A program made the translations under genes and the position numbers. The notes under the pieces were generated by a model. That model ran no database searches. It had not been told where the DNA came from and worked only from the letters and a program-made list of their open reading frames with translations. Positions 54,490 through 64,000 of a DNA stretch of 64,000 nt are shown here, one piece after another. Position 1 is the first letter of the stretch. The number at the start of each line of letters is the position of its first letter. The stretch spans positions 62,001-126,000 of the forward strand of contig JAJPID010000047.1 of the NCBI GenBank assembly GCA_021324945.1, read 5' to 3'. The stretch comes from Lysobacterales bacterium. Lineage in GTDB: Bacteria; Pseudomonadota; Gammaproteobacteria; Xanthomonadales; Rhodanobacteraceae.

Positions 54490-56369
54490 GCGAACGTATC
54501 GTGCTGGATGGCTCGCATCTCACGCGCGCGCAGGTGGTCGCGGTAGCGCGCGCGGGCGTGCAGGTCGAACTGGACGCGCGGCAATTGCAGCGCGTGCAGC
54601 GCGCCGCGGATTTCCTGAAAGCGAAGGTACACGGCGGCGAGCCCATCTACGGCGTCACCACCGGTTTCGGCAGCAATGCGGACAAGCTGCTGGGCGCGCA
54701 CCGCGCGCGCGACGAACTGCCGGGCGGCAATCCCGAGCCCCGTGCAGATACCTTGCCGGAAGAATTGCAGCGCAATCTGATCGTCACGCACGCGGTCTGC
54801 GTGGGCGAACCGCTCGCGCCGGAAGTCGTGCGCGCGATGCTGGTCATCCGCGTCAACACGCTGATGCGCGGGCATTCCGGCATCCGCGTCGAGACATTGC
54901 AGGCATTGGCGGAAGTGTTGAATCGCGGCATCGTGCCGGTGATTCCGGCGAAAGGATCGGTCGGCGCCAGCGGCGATCTCGGGCCGTTGTCACATCTGGC
55001 GATCGTGCTGCTCGGGGGCGGCGAGGCATTCTTCGAGGATGAGCGCTTGCCCGGAGCGCAAGCCCTGCGGCGCGCAGGTTTACGGCCAATCACGCTGTCG
55101 TACAAGGAAGGGCTGGCGCTCAACAACGGCACCACACAAATGCTCGCGACAGCGGTGTTGGCACTGGACAATCTCGAATACCTGCTCGGGCTGGCCGATG
55201 TCGCCGCGGCGATGACGCTGGATGCCTACGCCGGCCGCAGCGGCGCTATGCGTCCGGAAGTTCACGCGCTGCGCCCGCATCCGGGCCAGATCGATGCGGC
55301 CGCGCACATGCGCGAGCTGCTGCGTGACTCCACGTTGATCGGCATTCCGTATCACCTCGTGCCGCGCTTCAAGACCTGGACGGCGCAAAGCTGGAGTGAT
55401 CCGCAAGATCGTCCGCTGTGTTTCGACATCACATGGGATTGGGTGCCGCCCAATCAGCGGCATGGCCGCGAAGCGTTTTATCAGCGTTTCCTGCCGTTCA
55501 AGGGCGGCAAGAAGCACCAGCCGCAGGACGCGTACTGTCTGCGCTGCGTGCCGCAGGTGCACGGCGCCGTGCGCGATGCGTGGATGCAGGCCTGTCGCGT
55601 GATCGACATCGAATTGAACTCGGTCACCGACAATCCGCTGATCTTTCCCGACAATACCGATGCAAGACACATCGAAGAGCAGGTGATCTCGGCGGGACAT
55701 TTTCATGGCATGCCGCTGGCGCTGGCGATGAGCTACGTCAAGGCCGCGATTCCTGTCCTCGCCGCGATTTCCGAGCGGCGCTTGAACAAGCTGGTGGATG
55801 CGGCGACCAGCGACGGTCTGCCGGCGTTTCTCACCAGTAACGAGGATGGCACCGATTCCGGTTTCATGATCGTGCAATACACGGCCGCGGCATTGGTCAA
55901 CGATCTCGCTACACGCGCGCATCCAGCGTCGGTGCATTCGATTCCGACCTCGGCCAATGCCGAGGATCACGTTTCGATGGGCGCCAACGAGACGCGGCAT
56001 GTGCTGACGATGACGGAAGATCTTTGCGACGTGCTGGCGCTGGAGTTGTATACCGCCGCGCAGGCGCTGGATTACCGTCAGGAGATGTTGAACGCGGCGC
56101 GCAGGCTGGCCGCGCGCGGGGATGTGCAGGCGCTCGCCGGCAAGATCGGCAACGCGCCGCGCGAGGAACAGCCGCAGTACGCGCAATTCATCGAGGAAAC
56201 GCACAGACTGATGGAAGCGCTCGCACACTCAGGTGACTTTCACGCCGGCGCGGCGGTCCGCGAGGCGCACGCACGCATCCGCGAAGTCATCCCATTCATG
56301 CACCACGACCGTGCAATGGATGGCGACGTCGCGCAAATCTGCAAGCGGGTACGCGAACGCGTCTTCTGA
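54486..56369 (+). CDS. Histidine/aromatic amino acid ammonia-lyase family protein
   Basis: 627-residue MIO-dependent lyase. The autocatalytic cofactor triad is Ala161-Ser162-Gly163 ([14 protein letters not shown]), the catalytic Tyr is Tyr55 (YGVTTGFGS), and [21 protein letters not shown] and FHGMPLA are conserved. The substrate-selectivity pair is Thr-His (101-102), closer to histidine lyases (Ser-His) than to phenylalanine lyases. It is about 115 residues longer than usual HutH, partly because of an insertion at about 284-343. No hutU/I/G genes are near. It starts with GTG overlapping hisS. The substrate is unproven. Confidence 0.88.
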   Translation: MSERIVLDGSHLTRAQVVAVARAGVQVELDARQLQRVQRAADFLKAKVHGGEPIYGVTTGFGSNADKLLGAHRARDELPGGNPEPRADTLPEELQRNLIVTHAVCVGEPLAPEVVRAMLVIRVNTLMRGHSGIRVETLQALAEVLNRGIVPVIPAKGSVGASGDLGPLSHLAIVLLGGGEAFFEDERLPGAQALRRAGLRPITLSYKEGLALNNGTTQMLATAVLALDNLEYLLGLADVAAAMTLDAYAGRSGAMRPEVHALRPHPGQIDAAAHMRELLRDSTLIGIPYHLVPRFKTWTAQSWSDPQDRPLCFDITWDWVPPNQRHGREAFYQRFLPFKGGKKHQPQDAYCLRCVPQVHGAVRDAWMQACRVIDIELNSVTDNPLIFPDNTDARHIEEQVISAGHFHGMPLALAMSYVKAAIPVLAAISERRLNKLVDAATSDGLPAFLTSNEDGTDSGFMIVQYTAAALVNDLATRAHPASVHSIPTSANAEDHVSMGANETRHVLTMTEDLCDVLALELYTAAQALDYRQEMLNAARRLAARGDVQALAGKIGNAPREEQPQYAQFIEETHRLMEALAHSGDFHAGAAVREAHARIREVIPFMHHDRAMDGDVAQICKRVRERVF

Positions 56370-56460
56370 GTCACGCGCTCCGGCCCGACCGCCGCTGCGG
56401 CAGTGGGCGGTGCGGGCATTTCCTGACCTGAACACCCGGCTACTTGGAGCCAGGAAGGGC

Positions 56461-56489
56461 TTGCACCCGGTTGCAACGCCGGCTATATT
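56461..56489 (+). promoter_or_regulatory. Candidate promoter of the histidine operon
   Basis: TTGCAC (weak -35, three of six), a 17-bp spacer and TATATT (five of six to TATAAT, 56484-56489) lie just before the palindrome. The gap from the lyase stop to here (56370-56460) has no other signal; I looked for a His-codon leader peptide and found none. Confidence 0.55.
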
Positions 56490-56496
56490 CTCTTCC

Positions 56497-56520
56497 AATG
56501 TATTAACGCATTAATACATT
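56497..56520 (+). promoter_or_regulatory. Perfect palindrome, probable operator of the his operon
   Basis: AATGTATTAA and TTAATACATT are perfect 10-bp arms around CGCA. It lies 7 bp after the -10 box and 30 bp before the TrpR-like gene, so a protein bound here would block transcription at its start. The AT-richness stands out sharply from the surrounding GC-rich DNA. Confidence 0.8.
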
Positions 56521-56550
56521 AACTGGATGATCAATGGTCGGAGATCGCAC

Positions 56551-56892
56551 ATGAAACGCCGCGCATTGCTGCCGGAAACTCCGGCCGACTCCGCAGAAAT
56601 CGGCCTCTGCAAGGCCCTGCTGGCGCTGCGGGACGTCGACGAGATGCGCGCTTTCCTGCGCGACCTCTGCACGCCCGCGGAACTCGAAGCACTGGTCGAC
56701 CGCTGGAGCGTGGTTCCCTATGTTCTCTCCGGCACGCCGTACCGCGAAATCCACGAGCACACCGCCGTCAGCATCACCACCATCGGCCGCGTGGCGCGTT
56801 TCCTCAACGCGGGCAACGGCGGTTACCGCACGGCTGCCGCACGCGCGCTGCGCCGGCGGCCGCGAAAGCGGCGCATGGAGCGCGCGTCGTGA
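56551..56892 (+). CDS. TrpR/YerC-family regulator heading the his operon
   Basis: 113 residues. TrpR-like helical DNA-binding domain: LLALRDVDEMRAFLRDLCTP, the helix-turn-helix ELEALVDRWSVVPYVLSGTPYREI with ITTIGRVARFLNAGNGGY, and a basic tail. In TrpR this fold binds tryptophan as corepressor; here histidine is the likely effector given the operon, as proposed for HisR-type regulators in Xanthomonadales. The ATG at 56551 is used. hisG overlaps its stop (GTGA). It probably represses its own operon at 56497-56520. Confidence 0.85.
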   Translation: MKRRALLPETPADSAEIGLCKALLALRDVDEMRAFLRDLCTPAELEALVDRWSVVPYVLSGTPYREIHEHTAVSITTIGRVARFLNAGNGGYRTAAARALRRRPRKRRMERAS

Positions 56893-57782
56893 AATCCCGT
56901 GAACGCCTGCGCATCGCCATACAGCGCTCGGGGCGGCTCAGCGAACCCACGCTGACGTTGCTGGAGCGTTGCGGCCTGTCGTTTCGCGACGGTAGCGACA
57001 AGCTGTTCTGTTTCGGCGAGGACGAGCCTGTCGATCTGCTGCGCGTGCGCGACGATGACATCCCCGCGTTGATCGCGCAGGGCGTGTGCGACATCGGGAT
57101 CGTCGGTCGCAACGTGCTGGAGGAGTTTTCGTGTGCGAACGAGAACGCAGCGTGCAAGTTGCAGATCCTGCGGCCGTTGGGTTTCGGCCGTTGCCGGCTC
57201 TCCTTCGCACTGCCGTTGGAGAACGAATATCGCGATGCGGCGCAATTGCGCGGCGCGCGCATCGCCACGGCTTATCCGAACCTGCTGCGACGCTGGTTGA
57301 ACGAACGCCGCATTGATGCGCAGGTGATCACGTTGACCGGATCGGTGGAAATCGCGCCGAAGCTTGGCACCGCAGATGCTGTCTGCGATCTGGTGCAGAC
57401 CGGCGCGACGCTGGCGGCCAATCATTTGCGCGAAGTGGAGACCGTGCTGGAGAGCGAAGCCGTGCTGGCCGCGCCCGAAGAATTGCCCAGTGACGGCCGC
57501 GGCGATCTGATCGATCTGCTGCTGCGGCGCCTGGACGACGTCAACCGCGTGCGCGGCACGCGTCTGCTGCTTCTGCATGCCGCGCGCGGATCGGTGGAGG
57601 CCATTGCCCGCGTGCTGCCCGGCACGCCGCGCCTCACTGTGCTGCAAATGGATGGCGCTCCCGATCAGGTGATGCTGCAGGCGTTGTGCGCCAGTGAGTT
57701 GGGCTGGCGGCAGCTCGAGGCGATCCGCCGCGCCGGCGCGCGCGAACTGTTCGTGCTGCCGGTCGAATGTGCGCTGGCATGA
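56889..57782 (+). CDS. hisG: ATP phosphoribosyltransferase
   Basis: First and committed step: ATP + PRPP to phosphoribosyl-ATP; 297 residues, the long form with a C-terminal ACT-like regulatory domain (about 220-297), so it should be feedback-inhibited by histidine and needs no HisZ. Catalytic-domain marks are [43 protein letters not shown] and the PRPP loop [16 protein letters not shown] start at 56889. Confidence 0.95.
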   Translation: MKSRERLRIAIQRSGRLSEPTLTLLERCGLSFRDGSDKLFCFGEDEPVDLLRVRDDDIPALIAQGVCDIGIVGRNVLEEFSCANENAACKLQILRPLGFGRCRLSFALPLENEYRDAAQLRGARIATAYPNLLRRWLNERRIDAQVITLTGSVEIAPKLGTADAVCDLVQTGATLAANHLREVETVLESEAVLAAPEELPSDGRGDLIDLLLRRLDDVNRVRGTRLLLLHAARGSVEAIARVLPGTPRLTVLQMDGAPDQVMLQALCASELGWRQLEAIRRAGARELFVLPVECALA

Positions 57783-59119
57783 GCGCACCGCGGTTGCGAA
57801 TGCTCGATTGGAACTTGCTGGACGAAGCGGGCCGGCGTGCGGCTCTGGCGCGACCGCTGCAATCGCGCTCGCAGGACTTGCGCGAAGGAGTGGCCGGCAT
57901 TCTCGCTGCCGTGTACGAACGCGGCGACCAGGCTTTACGCGAATTTTCCGCGCGCTTTGATGGTTGTTCGCTGGAGAAGTTCGAAATCGATGAAGGTGAA
58001 TTCGCCGCGGCGGAAGCCGTATTGGCGCCGGCCCTGAAGCAGGCGATTCGCGAGGCCGCGGCACGCATCGAACTCTTTCATCGTGCCTGCATGGCGCCGC
58101 CGGTCGCGGTCGAAACCGCTTCGGGCGTGCGGGTGGAGCGCATCGTGCGCGCGGTCGCGCGGGTCGGTCTCTACGTGCCTGCCGGCAGCGCGCCGCTGCC
58201 TTCTACGGCGTTGATGTTGTGCATTCCCGCGCGCCTGGCCGGCTGCAGGGAAATCGTGTTGTGCTCGCCGCCGCGCGCGGACGGCACCTGCGATCCGGCG
58301 GTGCTGTACGCCGCGCGGTCGAGCGGTGTCACGCGCGTGTTGAAGCTCGGCGGTGCGCAGGCGATTGCGGCGATGGCGTTCGGCACCGAATCGGTGCCGA
58401 GGTGCGACAAATTGTTCGGTCCGGGCAATGCGTGGGTGACGGAAGCCAAGCTGCAGGTCTCGTGCGATCCGGAAGGGGCGGCCATCGATTTACCGGCGGG
58501 GCCTTCAGAAGTGCTGGTGATCGCCGACGCGTGGGCGGAACCGGCGTTCGTCGCCGCCGATCTGCTCTCGCAAGCGGAGCACGGCGCGGATTCGCAGGCG
58601 CTCCTGCTCTCCGATTCGCGCGGCATGATCGAATCGGTCGAGCGGGAAGTGCAGCATCAATGCGAAGCATTGCCGCGTGCTGCTCTAGCGCGACAGGCGC
58701 TGGCCGCAAGCCGCGCGATTCTCGTCGAATCACTTGCGCAAGCGGTCGAAGTGGGCAACCGCTACGCGCCGGAGCATCTGATTCTGCACGTCGCGCAGCC
58801 GCGCGCGTGTCTCGAGCGCATCGAGAATGCGGGCTCGATCTTCCTCGGCGCGTGGACGCCGGAATCGCTCGGCGATTATTGCAGCGGAAGCAATCACGTG
58901 TTGCCGACTTGCGGCTGGGCGCGCAGTTGCAGCGGGGTGTCGGTGGCGAGTTTCCAGAAGCAAATCACGGTGCAGGAGTGCACGGTCGATGGCCTGCGCG
59001 CGATCGGTCCCTGCGCCGCGACATTGGCGGCTGCAGAGGGCCTGGACGCGCATCGCCGCGCGGTGATGCTGCGGTTGGCCGCGCTCGAAGAATCGCAGCG
59101 GATCGCGGAGCCGGCATGA
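57779..59119 (+). CDS. hisD: Histidinol dehydrogenase
   Basis: Oxidises histidinol to histidine in two NAD-dependent steps; 446 residues. [21 protein letters not shown], the [15 protein letters not shown] signature, [15 protein letters not shown], the zinc-site HGADSQALL and APEHLILHV are all intact. It overlaps hisG by 4 bp. Confidence 0.96.
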   Translation: MSAPRLRMLDWNLLDEAGRRAALARPLQSRSQDLREGVAGILAAVYERGDQALREFSARFDGCSLEKFEIDEGEFAAAEAVLAPALKQAIREAAARIELFHRACMAPPVAVETASGVRVERIVRAVARVGLYVPAGSAPLPSTALMLCIPARLAGCREIVLCSPPRADGTCDPAVLYAARSSGVTRVLKLGGAQAIAAMAFGTESVPRCDKLFGPGNAWVTEAKLQVSCDPEGAAIDLPAGPSEVLVIADAWAEPAFVAADLLSQAEHGADSQALLLSDSRGMIESVEREVQHQCEALPRAALARQALAASRAILVESLAQAVEVGNRYAPEHLILHVAQPRACLERIENAGSIFLGAWTPESLGDYCSGSNHVLPTCGWARSCSGVSVASFQKQITVQECTVDGLRAIGPCAATLAAAEGLDAHRRAVMLRLAALEESQRIAEPA

Positions 59120-60186
59120 GCGTGCTCGATCTCGCGCGGCCGGAAATCCGCACGCTGCAGCCTTATTCCTCGGCCCGCATGGAGGCTGGCGGCGGCGCAG
59201 TGATGCTCAACGCCAACGAGTCCGCGTGGCCGCCGTTCGGTGCGGACGATTCCGCTCTCAACCGCTATCCCGAACCGCAGCCCGCGGCGCTCATTGGGCG
59301 ATTGGCGCAACTTTACGGCGTACGACGTGAGCAGGTACTGGCCGGCCGCGGCAGCGACGAGGCCATCGATCTGCTGATGCGCGCCTTCTGCCGCGCCGGA
59401 CGCGACGCCATCCTGATTTCGCCGCCGACGTTCGGCATGTACGCGGTGTGCGCGCGGATTCAAGGCGCGGACGTAATCGAAGTACCACTGCGCGAAGACT
59501 TCACATTGGATGTGCAGGCAATGCTGGCGGCGGCCACGCCGGCGGTGAAGCTGGTGTTAGTCTGCACGCCGAACAATCCCACGGGCCAGGCCACAACACA
59601 CGCGGATATCGAACGTTTGACGCGCGCGGTGGCCGACCGCGCAATCGTGGTGGTGGACGAGGCCTATGTCGAATTCGCCGATCCGGAATGCGGCGGCAGC
59701 GTCGCCCCGCTGATCGCGCGTTACGGCAATCTCGCCGTGCTGCGCACCCTGTCGAAAGCTTACGCACTGGCGGGAGTGCGCATTGGTGTCTTGCTGGCGG
59801 CTCCGGAAATCATCGGGCTGCTGCGCAGGATCATGTCGCCTTATCCGTTGCCGGCACCGTGCATCGAAGGTGCCTTGCGCGTGTTGTCGCCGCAAGGCTT
59901 GGCGATTGCGGCGCGGCGCATTGCAATCATCCGCAGCGAGCGCGAACGGGTACGCAACGCCTTATCTCAACTCCCGGGCGTGCTCGCAGTTCTGCCCTCG
60001 CAAGCGAATTTCCTAACGTTGCGTTGTGACGATGTGGATGAAGTTCAACGGTGTCTTCTCGCACACAGCATCATCGTGCGGGATGTACGCGGCCATCCGC
60101 GACTAGGCGATGCATTGCGCATCACTCTCGGAACGCCACAACAGAATGATTGTGTTTTGGCAGCGCTGGCGGGTGTTCCGGTATGA
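59116..60186 (+). CDS. hisC: Histidinol-phosphate aminotransferase
   Basis: PLP enzyme exchanging imidazole-acetol phosphate and histidinol phosphate; 356 residues. [46 protein letters not shown] and the PLP Lys in [14 protein letters not shown]. Overlaps hisD by 4 bp. Confidence 0.96.
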   Translation: MSVLDLARPEIRTLQPYSSARMEAGGGAVMLNANESAWPPFGADDSALNRYPEPQPAALIGRLAQLYGVRREQVLAGRGSDEAIDLLMRAFCRAGRDAILISPPTFGMYAVCARIQGADVIEVPLREDFTLDVQAMLAAATPAVKLVLVCTPNNPTGQATTHADIERLTRAVADRAIVVVDEAYVEFADPECGGSVAPLIARYGNLAVLRTLSKAYALAGVRIGVLLAAPEIIGLLRRIMSPYPLPAPCIEGALRVLSPQGLAIAARRIAIIRSERERVRNALSQLPGVLAVLPSQANFLTLRCDDVDEVQRCLLAHSIIVRDVRGHPRLGDALRITLGTPQQNDCVLAALAGVPV

Positions 60187-61250
60187 AGCGCAAGCTGCTG
60201 TTCGTTGATCGCGATGGATGCCTGCTGGCCGAACCGGCCGATAAGCAGATCGACAGCTTCGACAAGTTCGATCTGATGCCCGGCGTGATTGGCGCATTGC
60301 AACGCTGCGTGGGTGCGGGTTATGAGCTGGTGATGGTCAGCAATCAGGATGGCTTGGGCACACCGGTTTTTCCGCAGGCGCAGTTCGACGGGCCGCAAGC
60401 ATTGCTGCTGCGCATCCTTGCCTCGCAAGGCATCGTTTTCCGCGAAGTGCTGATCGATTGCAGCTTCGAGCACGAAGGCCGAGACACGCGCAAACCCGCT
60501 TGCGGCCTGGTGCGTCATTATCTTGCCGACGACGGCTGGAGCCGCGCCGATTCAGCGATGGTCGGCGACCGCGAAACCGACATGCAGTTTGCGGCCAATC
60601 TGGGCGTGCGCGGATTTCAACTCGGCAAGGATGTCTCCGATTGGTCGGAATTCGCGCACCGCCTGCTCGATGCGCCGCGCACCGCGACGTTCATTCGCGC
60701 AACACGCGAGACGCATATCGAAATCCGCGTGGATCTGGACCGTGCCGCCGAGCCTTGCGTGCGCAGCGGCATCGGATTCTTCGATCACATGCTGGAGCAA
60801 CTCGGCAAGCACGGCGGCTTTGCGTTGGATCTGGAATGCTCCGGAGACTTGCGGGTGGACGAGCATCACACGGTCGAAGATTGCGCGCTGGCGCTGGGCG
60901 GAGCCTTGCGCAAGGCGTTAGGAGACAAGCGCGGCATTGCGCGTTATGGGTTCACCCTGCCCATGGATGAATCTCTGGCCGAGGCGGCAATCGATTTGTC
61001 GGGGCGCGCGTATTTCGTTTTCGAAGGCGAATTTCCGCGCGATCGCGTGGGCGATCTGCCCACCGAACTGGTGCCGCATTTCTTCCGCTCGTTGTGCGAA
61101 GCGCTGGGCGCGACGCTGTACCTGCGCGTGCGCGGAGAGAATGCGCATCACGTCGTGGAAGCCTGCTTCAAATGCGTGGCGCGCGCGCTGCGGCAGGCGC
61201 TCGCGCGCGAAGGTCGCGGATTGCCGAGCACCAAGGGCACACTGTCATGA
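60183..61250 (+). CDS. hisB: Bifunctional histidinol-phosphatase/imidazoleglycerol-phosphate dehydratase
   Basis: 355 residues. The N-terminal HAD-type phosphatase (about 1-165) has FVDRDGCLL with the nucleophile Asp9 and second Asp11, plus SNQDGLGTP and MVGDRETDM. The C-terminal dehydratase (about 170-355) has the metal-binding [15 protein letters not shown] and [14 protein letters not shown] motifs and [12 protein letters not shown]. The fusion is the gammaproteobacterial type. Overlaps hisC by 4 bp. Confidence 0.96.
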   Translation: MKRKLLFVDRDGCLLAEPADKQIDSFDKFDLMPGVIGALQRCVGAGYELVMVSNQDGLGTPVFPQAQFDGPQALLLRILASQGIVFREVLIDCSFEHEGRDTRKPACGLVRHYLADDGWSRADSAMVGDRETDMQFAANLGVRGFQLGKDVSDWSEFAHRLLDAPRTATFIRATRETHIEIRVDLDRAAEPCVRSGIGFFDHMLEQLGKHGGFALDLECSGDLRVDEHHTVEDCALALGGALRKALGDKRGIARYGFTLPMDESLAEAAIDLSGRAYFVFEGEFPRDRVGDLPTELVPHFFRSLCEALGATLYLRVRGENAHHVVEACFKCVARALRQALAREGRGLPSTKGTLS

Positions 61251-61837
61251 CGCTCGCGATCGTGGATGCTGGCGGCGCCAACATCGGTTCGCTGCGCGGC
61301 GCGTTGTCGCGGCTCGGCGTGGAAGCGTCGCTCACGGCCGATCCCGCGACGATTCGCGCCGCCGACAAGCTGATCCTGCCGGGCGTCGGCGCGGCGGGCG
61401 CCGCGATGACGCGGTTGCGCGAAATGAATCTGATCAATGTGCTGCGGGCCGCAACGCAACCGTTGCTCGGCATTTGTCTGGGAATGCAGCTGCTGTGTGA
61501 GCATTCGCAGGAAGACGATACCGAATGTCTGGGGCTGGTTCCCGCGCCGGTGAAACGTCTCGCGCGGAAGCCGGGATTGCGCGTGCCTCACATGGGCTGG
61601 AACCGAGTGACTGCGACCGCGGCGCATCCGCTGGTGGCGGATTTGGGCCCGGATGAATACGTGTATTTCGTGCATGGCTACGCGGTGCCCGTGCACGGCT
61701 GCACCTTGGCGGTCGCCGAACATGGCGGGCCGTTTTCGGCCGTGATCGGCACAGACCGGCACTTTGGCATGCAATTCCACCCGGAACGCTCCGGCGCGGC
61801 CGGTGCGAACTGGCTGAAACGGTTTCTCGAACTATGA
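61247..61837 (+). CDS. hisH: Imidazole glycerol phosphate synthase, glutaminase subunit
   Basis: Class I glutamine amidotransferase feeding ammonia to HisF; 196 residues. The nucleophile is in GICLGMQLL, the His-Glu pair in [11 protein letters not shown], and PHMGWNRV is the oxyanion region. The N-terminus reads [16 protein letters not shown], where Gly-Gly replaces the more usual Tyr/Asn pair (DYGxGN). Overlaps hisB by 4 bp. Confidence 0.95.
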   Translation: MTLAIVDAGGANIGSLRGALSRLGVEASLTADPATIRAADKLILPGVGAAGAAMTRLREMNLINVLRAATQPLLGICLGMQLLCEHSQEDDTECLGLVPAPVKRLARKPGLRVPHMGWNRVTATAAHPLVADLGPDEYVYFVHGYAVPVHGCTLAVAEHGGPFSAVIGTDRHFGMQFHPERSGAAGANWLKRFLEL

Positions 61838-62580
61838 GCTTCGAAATCATTCCCGCGATCGATTTGCGCGGTGGCCGTGTCGTGCGGCTGATGCAGGGCG
61901 ATTACGAACGACGCATCGACTATGCGATCGGCGGCCTGGAACTGGCCGAGCGCTACGCGCAGGCCGGCGCGCGCTGGCTGCACGTCGTCGATCTGGATGG
62001 CGCACGCGAAGGCCGCTTCGGGAATCTCGCAACCATCGAAGTGCTTGCGCGCACGCGTTTGCGCGTGCAGGCCGGCGGCGGTGTGCGAGAGGAAGCCGAT
62101 GTGCGCCGTTTGTTTGATGCGGGCGTCGCGCGCGTGGTGATCGGCAGTGTCGCAGTGCGTGATCCCTATCGCACGGCCGAATGGTTGAACAAGTTCGGAG
62201 CAGATCGGATCGTGATCGCGTTGGATACGCGCCGCGATAGAAATCGCTGGACGTTGCCGGTCGCGGGCTGGCGTGAGTCCAGCGCGCGCGCGCTGGACGA
62301 ATTCGCGCTCTGGTATGCGGTGCATGGTGCGCGCCACGTGCTGTGCACCGACATTGCGCGCGATGGCATGTTGGCCGGCTGCAATGTCGATTTGTATAGG
62401 CATCTTGCCAGGATCGCGCCGCAGCTCGAGGTGCAGGCATCGGGCGGCGTACGCTCTCTGGAAGATCTGGACGCCCTTCGCGAAGCGGGCGCGAGCGCGG
62501 CCATTCTCGGGCGCGTGCTGCTTGAAGACCGCATGATGATCGGAGACGCGGTGGCTGCGGAGGTGTCGTCGTCATGCTGA
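61834..62580 (+). CDS. hisA: Phosphoribosylformimino-5-aminoimidazole carboxamide ribotide isomerase
   Basis: (beta-alpha)8 barrel isomerase, 248 residues. Catalytic Asp8 in [14 protein letters not shown], second Asp in [14 protein letters not shown], phosphate loops QAGGGVREE and [11 protein letters not shown]. Overlaps hisH by 4 bp and hisF by 7 bp. Confidence 0.96.
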   Translation: MSFEIIPAIDLRGGRVVRLMQGDYERRIDYAIGGLELAERYAQAGARWLHVVDLDGAREGRFGNLATIEVLARTRLRVQAGGGVREEADVRRLFDAGVARVVIGSVAVRDPYRTAEWLNKFGADRIVIALDTRRDRNRWTLPVAGWRESSARALDEFALWYAVHGARHVLCTDIARDGMLAGCNVDLYRHLARIAPQLEVQASGGVRSLEDLDALREAGASAAILGRVLLEDRMMIGDAVAAEVSSSC

Positions 62581-63347
62581 CGCGACGCATCATCCCTTGC
62601 CTTGACGTGCGCGACGGCCGAGTCGTGAAAGGCGTGCGCTTCCGCGATCATGCGATCGTGGGAGAGATAGTCGAATTGGCGCATCGTTACCGCAACGAGT
62701 GCGCCGACGAATTGGTGTTCTATGACATTGCCGCTAGCCCGCGCGGACGGGGCGTGCAGCTGGAGTGGATCGAACGCGTCGCACGCGAGATCGACATCCC
62801 GTTCTGCGTGGCCGGCGGCATCCGTTCGGTCGCTGACGCGCACGCGGTGCTGCACGCGGGCGCCGACAAGATCTCGATCAACTCGCCCGCGCTCGAACGG
62901 CCGGAGCTGATCGATGAACTGGCGCGCGAATTCGGTTCACAGTGCGTGGTGGTCGGCGTGGATTCGCAGCGTGATGCGGATGGTGAATGGCACGTACGAC
63001 AATACACCGGCGATCCGAGCAAGACGCGTGCGCTGGCGTGGCGCACGCTGGACTGGATCAGGGAAGCCCAGCGGCGCGGCGCGGGTGAAATCGTCTTGAA
63101 CTGCATGACACACGATGGCATCCGCCATGGCTACGATCTGGAACAGTTGCGCGCGGTGCGCGCGGTCTGCGATGTGCCGCTGATCGCGTCAGGCGGCGCG
63201 GGCGTGGTGAAACATTTCTTCGATGTCTTCAACGAAGCCGATGTGGACGGTGCGCTCGCGGCGAGTGTTTTCCATAACGGTGACATTGCAATTCCATCTC
63301 TGAAAAATTATTTGCTCACGCGGGGAATCGGAGTGCGTCCGTCGTGA
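62574..63347 (+). CDS. hisF: Imidazole glycerol phosphate synthase, cyclase subunit
   Basis: Barrel enzyme that makes imidazole glycerol phosphate and AICAR with ammonia from HisH; 257 residues. Asp11 in [15 protein letters not shown] and the second catalytic Asp in [13 protein letters not shown]; phosphate loops AGGIRSV and [11 protein letters not shown]. Overlaps hisA by 7 bp. Confidence 0.96.
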   Translation: MLTRRIIPCLDVRDGRVVKGVRFRDHAIVGEIVELAHRYRNECADELVFYDIAASPRGRGVQLEWIERVAREIDIPFCVAGGIRSVADAHAVLHAGADKISINSPALERPELIDELAREFGSQCVVVGVDSQRDADGEWHVRQYTGDPSKTRALAWRTLDWIREAQRRGAGEIVLNCMTHDGIRHGYDLEQLRAVRAVCDVPLIASGGAGVVKHFFDVFNEADVDGALAASVFHNGDIAIPSLKNYLLTRGIGVRPS

Positions 63348-63970
63348 TCGATTTCGATGCCACGCCCCTGGACTGGAGCAAGGGCGGCGGCTTGCTGCCT
63401 GCGATCGTGCAGCACGCCTTTAGCGGCGAAGTGTTGATGCTGGGCTGGATGAATGCAAAGGCGCTGGAGATCACGCAATGCGAGGCCCGTGTCACGTTCT
63501 GGAGCCGCAGCAGGCAGTGCTTGTGGCGCAAGGGCGAAACTTCCGGGCACGTGCTGGATGTGCAATCGATCCGCGCGGATTGCGATGGGGATGCGTTGCT
63601 GATCTCCGTACTGCCGCAGGGGCCCACCTGTCATCTCGGCGCGCGCAGTTGCTTCGGCGAAGCGGAGACATCGCCGCTTTTGTTCCTGGGCGAACTTGAA
63701 GCGCTGCTCCGGCAACGGCACGATGACCGTCCCGCCGGGAGTTACACAAGCAATTTGTTCAATGCTGGCGTGCAGCGCATTGCGCAGAAGGTTGGAGAAG
63801 AGGGCGTGGAAACCGCGCTGGCGGCAGTGACGGGTGACAAAGATGCGTTGTTGAATGAAAGTGCGGACTTGCTGTTCCACCTGATGGCGTTGCTGCGCGC
63901 GCAGGGAATGTCACTCAATGATGTGGCGCGGATGTTGCGGCAGCGCCACGCGCCGTTGGTGCAGGCCTGA
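63344..63970 (+). CDS. hisI: Bifunctional phosphoribosyl-AMP cyclohydrolase/phosphoribosyl-ATP pyrophosphatase
   Basis: Steps 2 and 3 of the pathway in one 208-residue protein (HisIE). The N-terminal cyclohydrolase (about 1-110) has [34 protein letters not shown] and the zinc ligands in DCDGDALL and GPTCHLG. The C-terminal pyrophosphohydrolase has [15 protein letters not shown] and [19 protein letters not shown] start overlaps hisF. The last 30 bases of the window follow; they include GGAGGA, perhaps the ribosome-binding site of a further gene beyond the edge. Confidence 0.95.
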   Translation: MIDFDATPLDWSKGGGLLPAIVQHAFSGEVLMLGWMNAKALEITQCEARVTFWSRSRQCLWRKGETSGHVLDVQSIRADCDGDALLISVLPQGPTCHLGARSCFGEAETSPLLFLGELEALLRQRHDDRPAGSYTSNLFNAGVQRIAQKVGEEGVETALAAVTGDKDALLNESADLLFHLMALLRAQGMSLNDVARMLRQRHAPLVQA

Positions 63971-64000
63971 ACGGCACCGAGACGCCCGGAGGATTCTGCT

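Noticed and set aside
54486..56369. Calling the lyase hutH of a histidine degradation operon
   Set aside because: No hutU, hutI, hutG or hutC nearby, an extra insertion, and a Thr-His pocket pair; family-level naming is all the sequence supports.
56370..56550. Histidine leader peptide and attenuator before hisG
   Set aside because: No run of His codons and no terminator/antiterminator pair; a promoter with a palindrome is seen instead.

Overview
The window is chromosomal DNA of a GC-rich gammaproteobacterium. Protein content and gene order point to the Xanthomonadales (Lysobacterales), probably near the Rhodanobacteraceae, but no marker here fixes the genus. Pointers are the smc/zipA pairing, the giant NAD-glutamate dehydrogenase, the rpmF-fabHDG-acpP-fabF-pabBC-mltG-tmk-holB-pilZ order, a TrpR-family regulator heading hisGDCBHAFI, and many short palindromic or heptameric intergenic repeats.

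Layout. 1-7 kb: end of a LuxR-type response regulator, an RND efflux permease with its lipoprotein adaptor, and a membrane diguanylate cyclase. 7-26 kb (mostly +): NAD-GDH, nadK, recJ, an exported S9 peptidase, an O-methyltransferase, an exported methyltransferase-like protein, an FMN reductase, prfB with its +1 frameshift, lysS, yciI, bolA and smc. 26-30 kb: a flavin-dependent halogenase-like gene lies antisense between smc and zipA, followed by a PaiB-like gene. 29.6-38.1 kb (all -): acyl-CoA-binding protein, phasin, aat, a DUF482 protein, slp, the moxR/DUF58/tgpA trio, maf and a small coiled-coil membrane protein. 38.2-52.7 kb (+): yceD-rpmF-fabH-fabD, a five-gene ArsR/AHSA1/DUF899 cassette, fabG-acpP-fabF, pabB-pabC-mltG-tmk-holB, a PIG-L deacetylase and pilZ. 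52.8-64 kb: tRNA-Pro(CGG) on the minus strand, then hisS, a histidine/aromatic ammonia-lyase-like gene, a TrpR-like regulator and the complete histidine operon.

How the parts work together. The fab block makes fatty acids (FabD loads malonyl on AcpP, FabH initiates, FabG reduces, FabF elongates). It runs into p-aminobenzoate synthesis (PabB, PabC), murein processing (MltG), dTMP phosphorylation (Tmk), the clamp-loader delta-prime subunit (HolB) and a type IV pilus PilZ protein. The his operon is translationally coupled throughout, with 4-7 bp overlaps, and starts behind a promoter followed by a perfect 10-bp-arm palindrome that the TrpR-like protein may bind. The fab cassette similarly starts with a promoter whose -10 box overlaps a perfect 9-bp-arm palindrome.

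The least explained features are the cassette inside the fab cluster, the lyase coupled to hisS, the halogenase between smc and zipA, and several families of short repeats. These repeats sit at gene edges and in places have entered coding sequence (recJ, tgpA, lysS, pabB). No insertion sequence, prophage or CRISPR array was seen. Apart from 52717-53046, which holds a terminator and the tRNA, no stretch over 300 bp lacks a gene.
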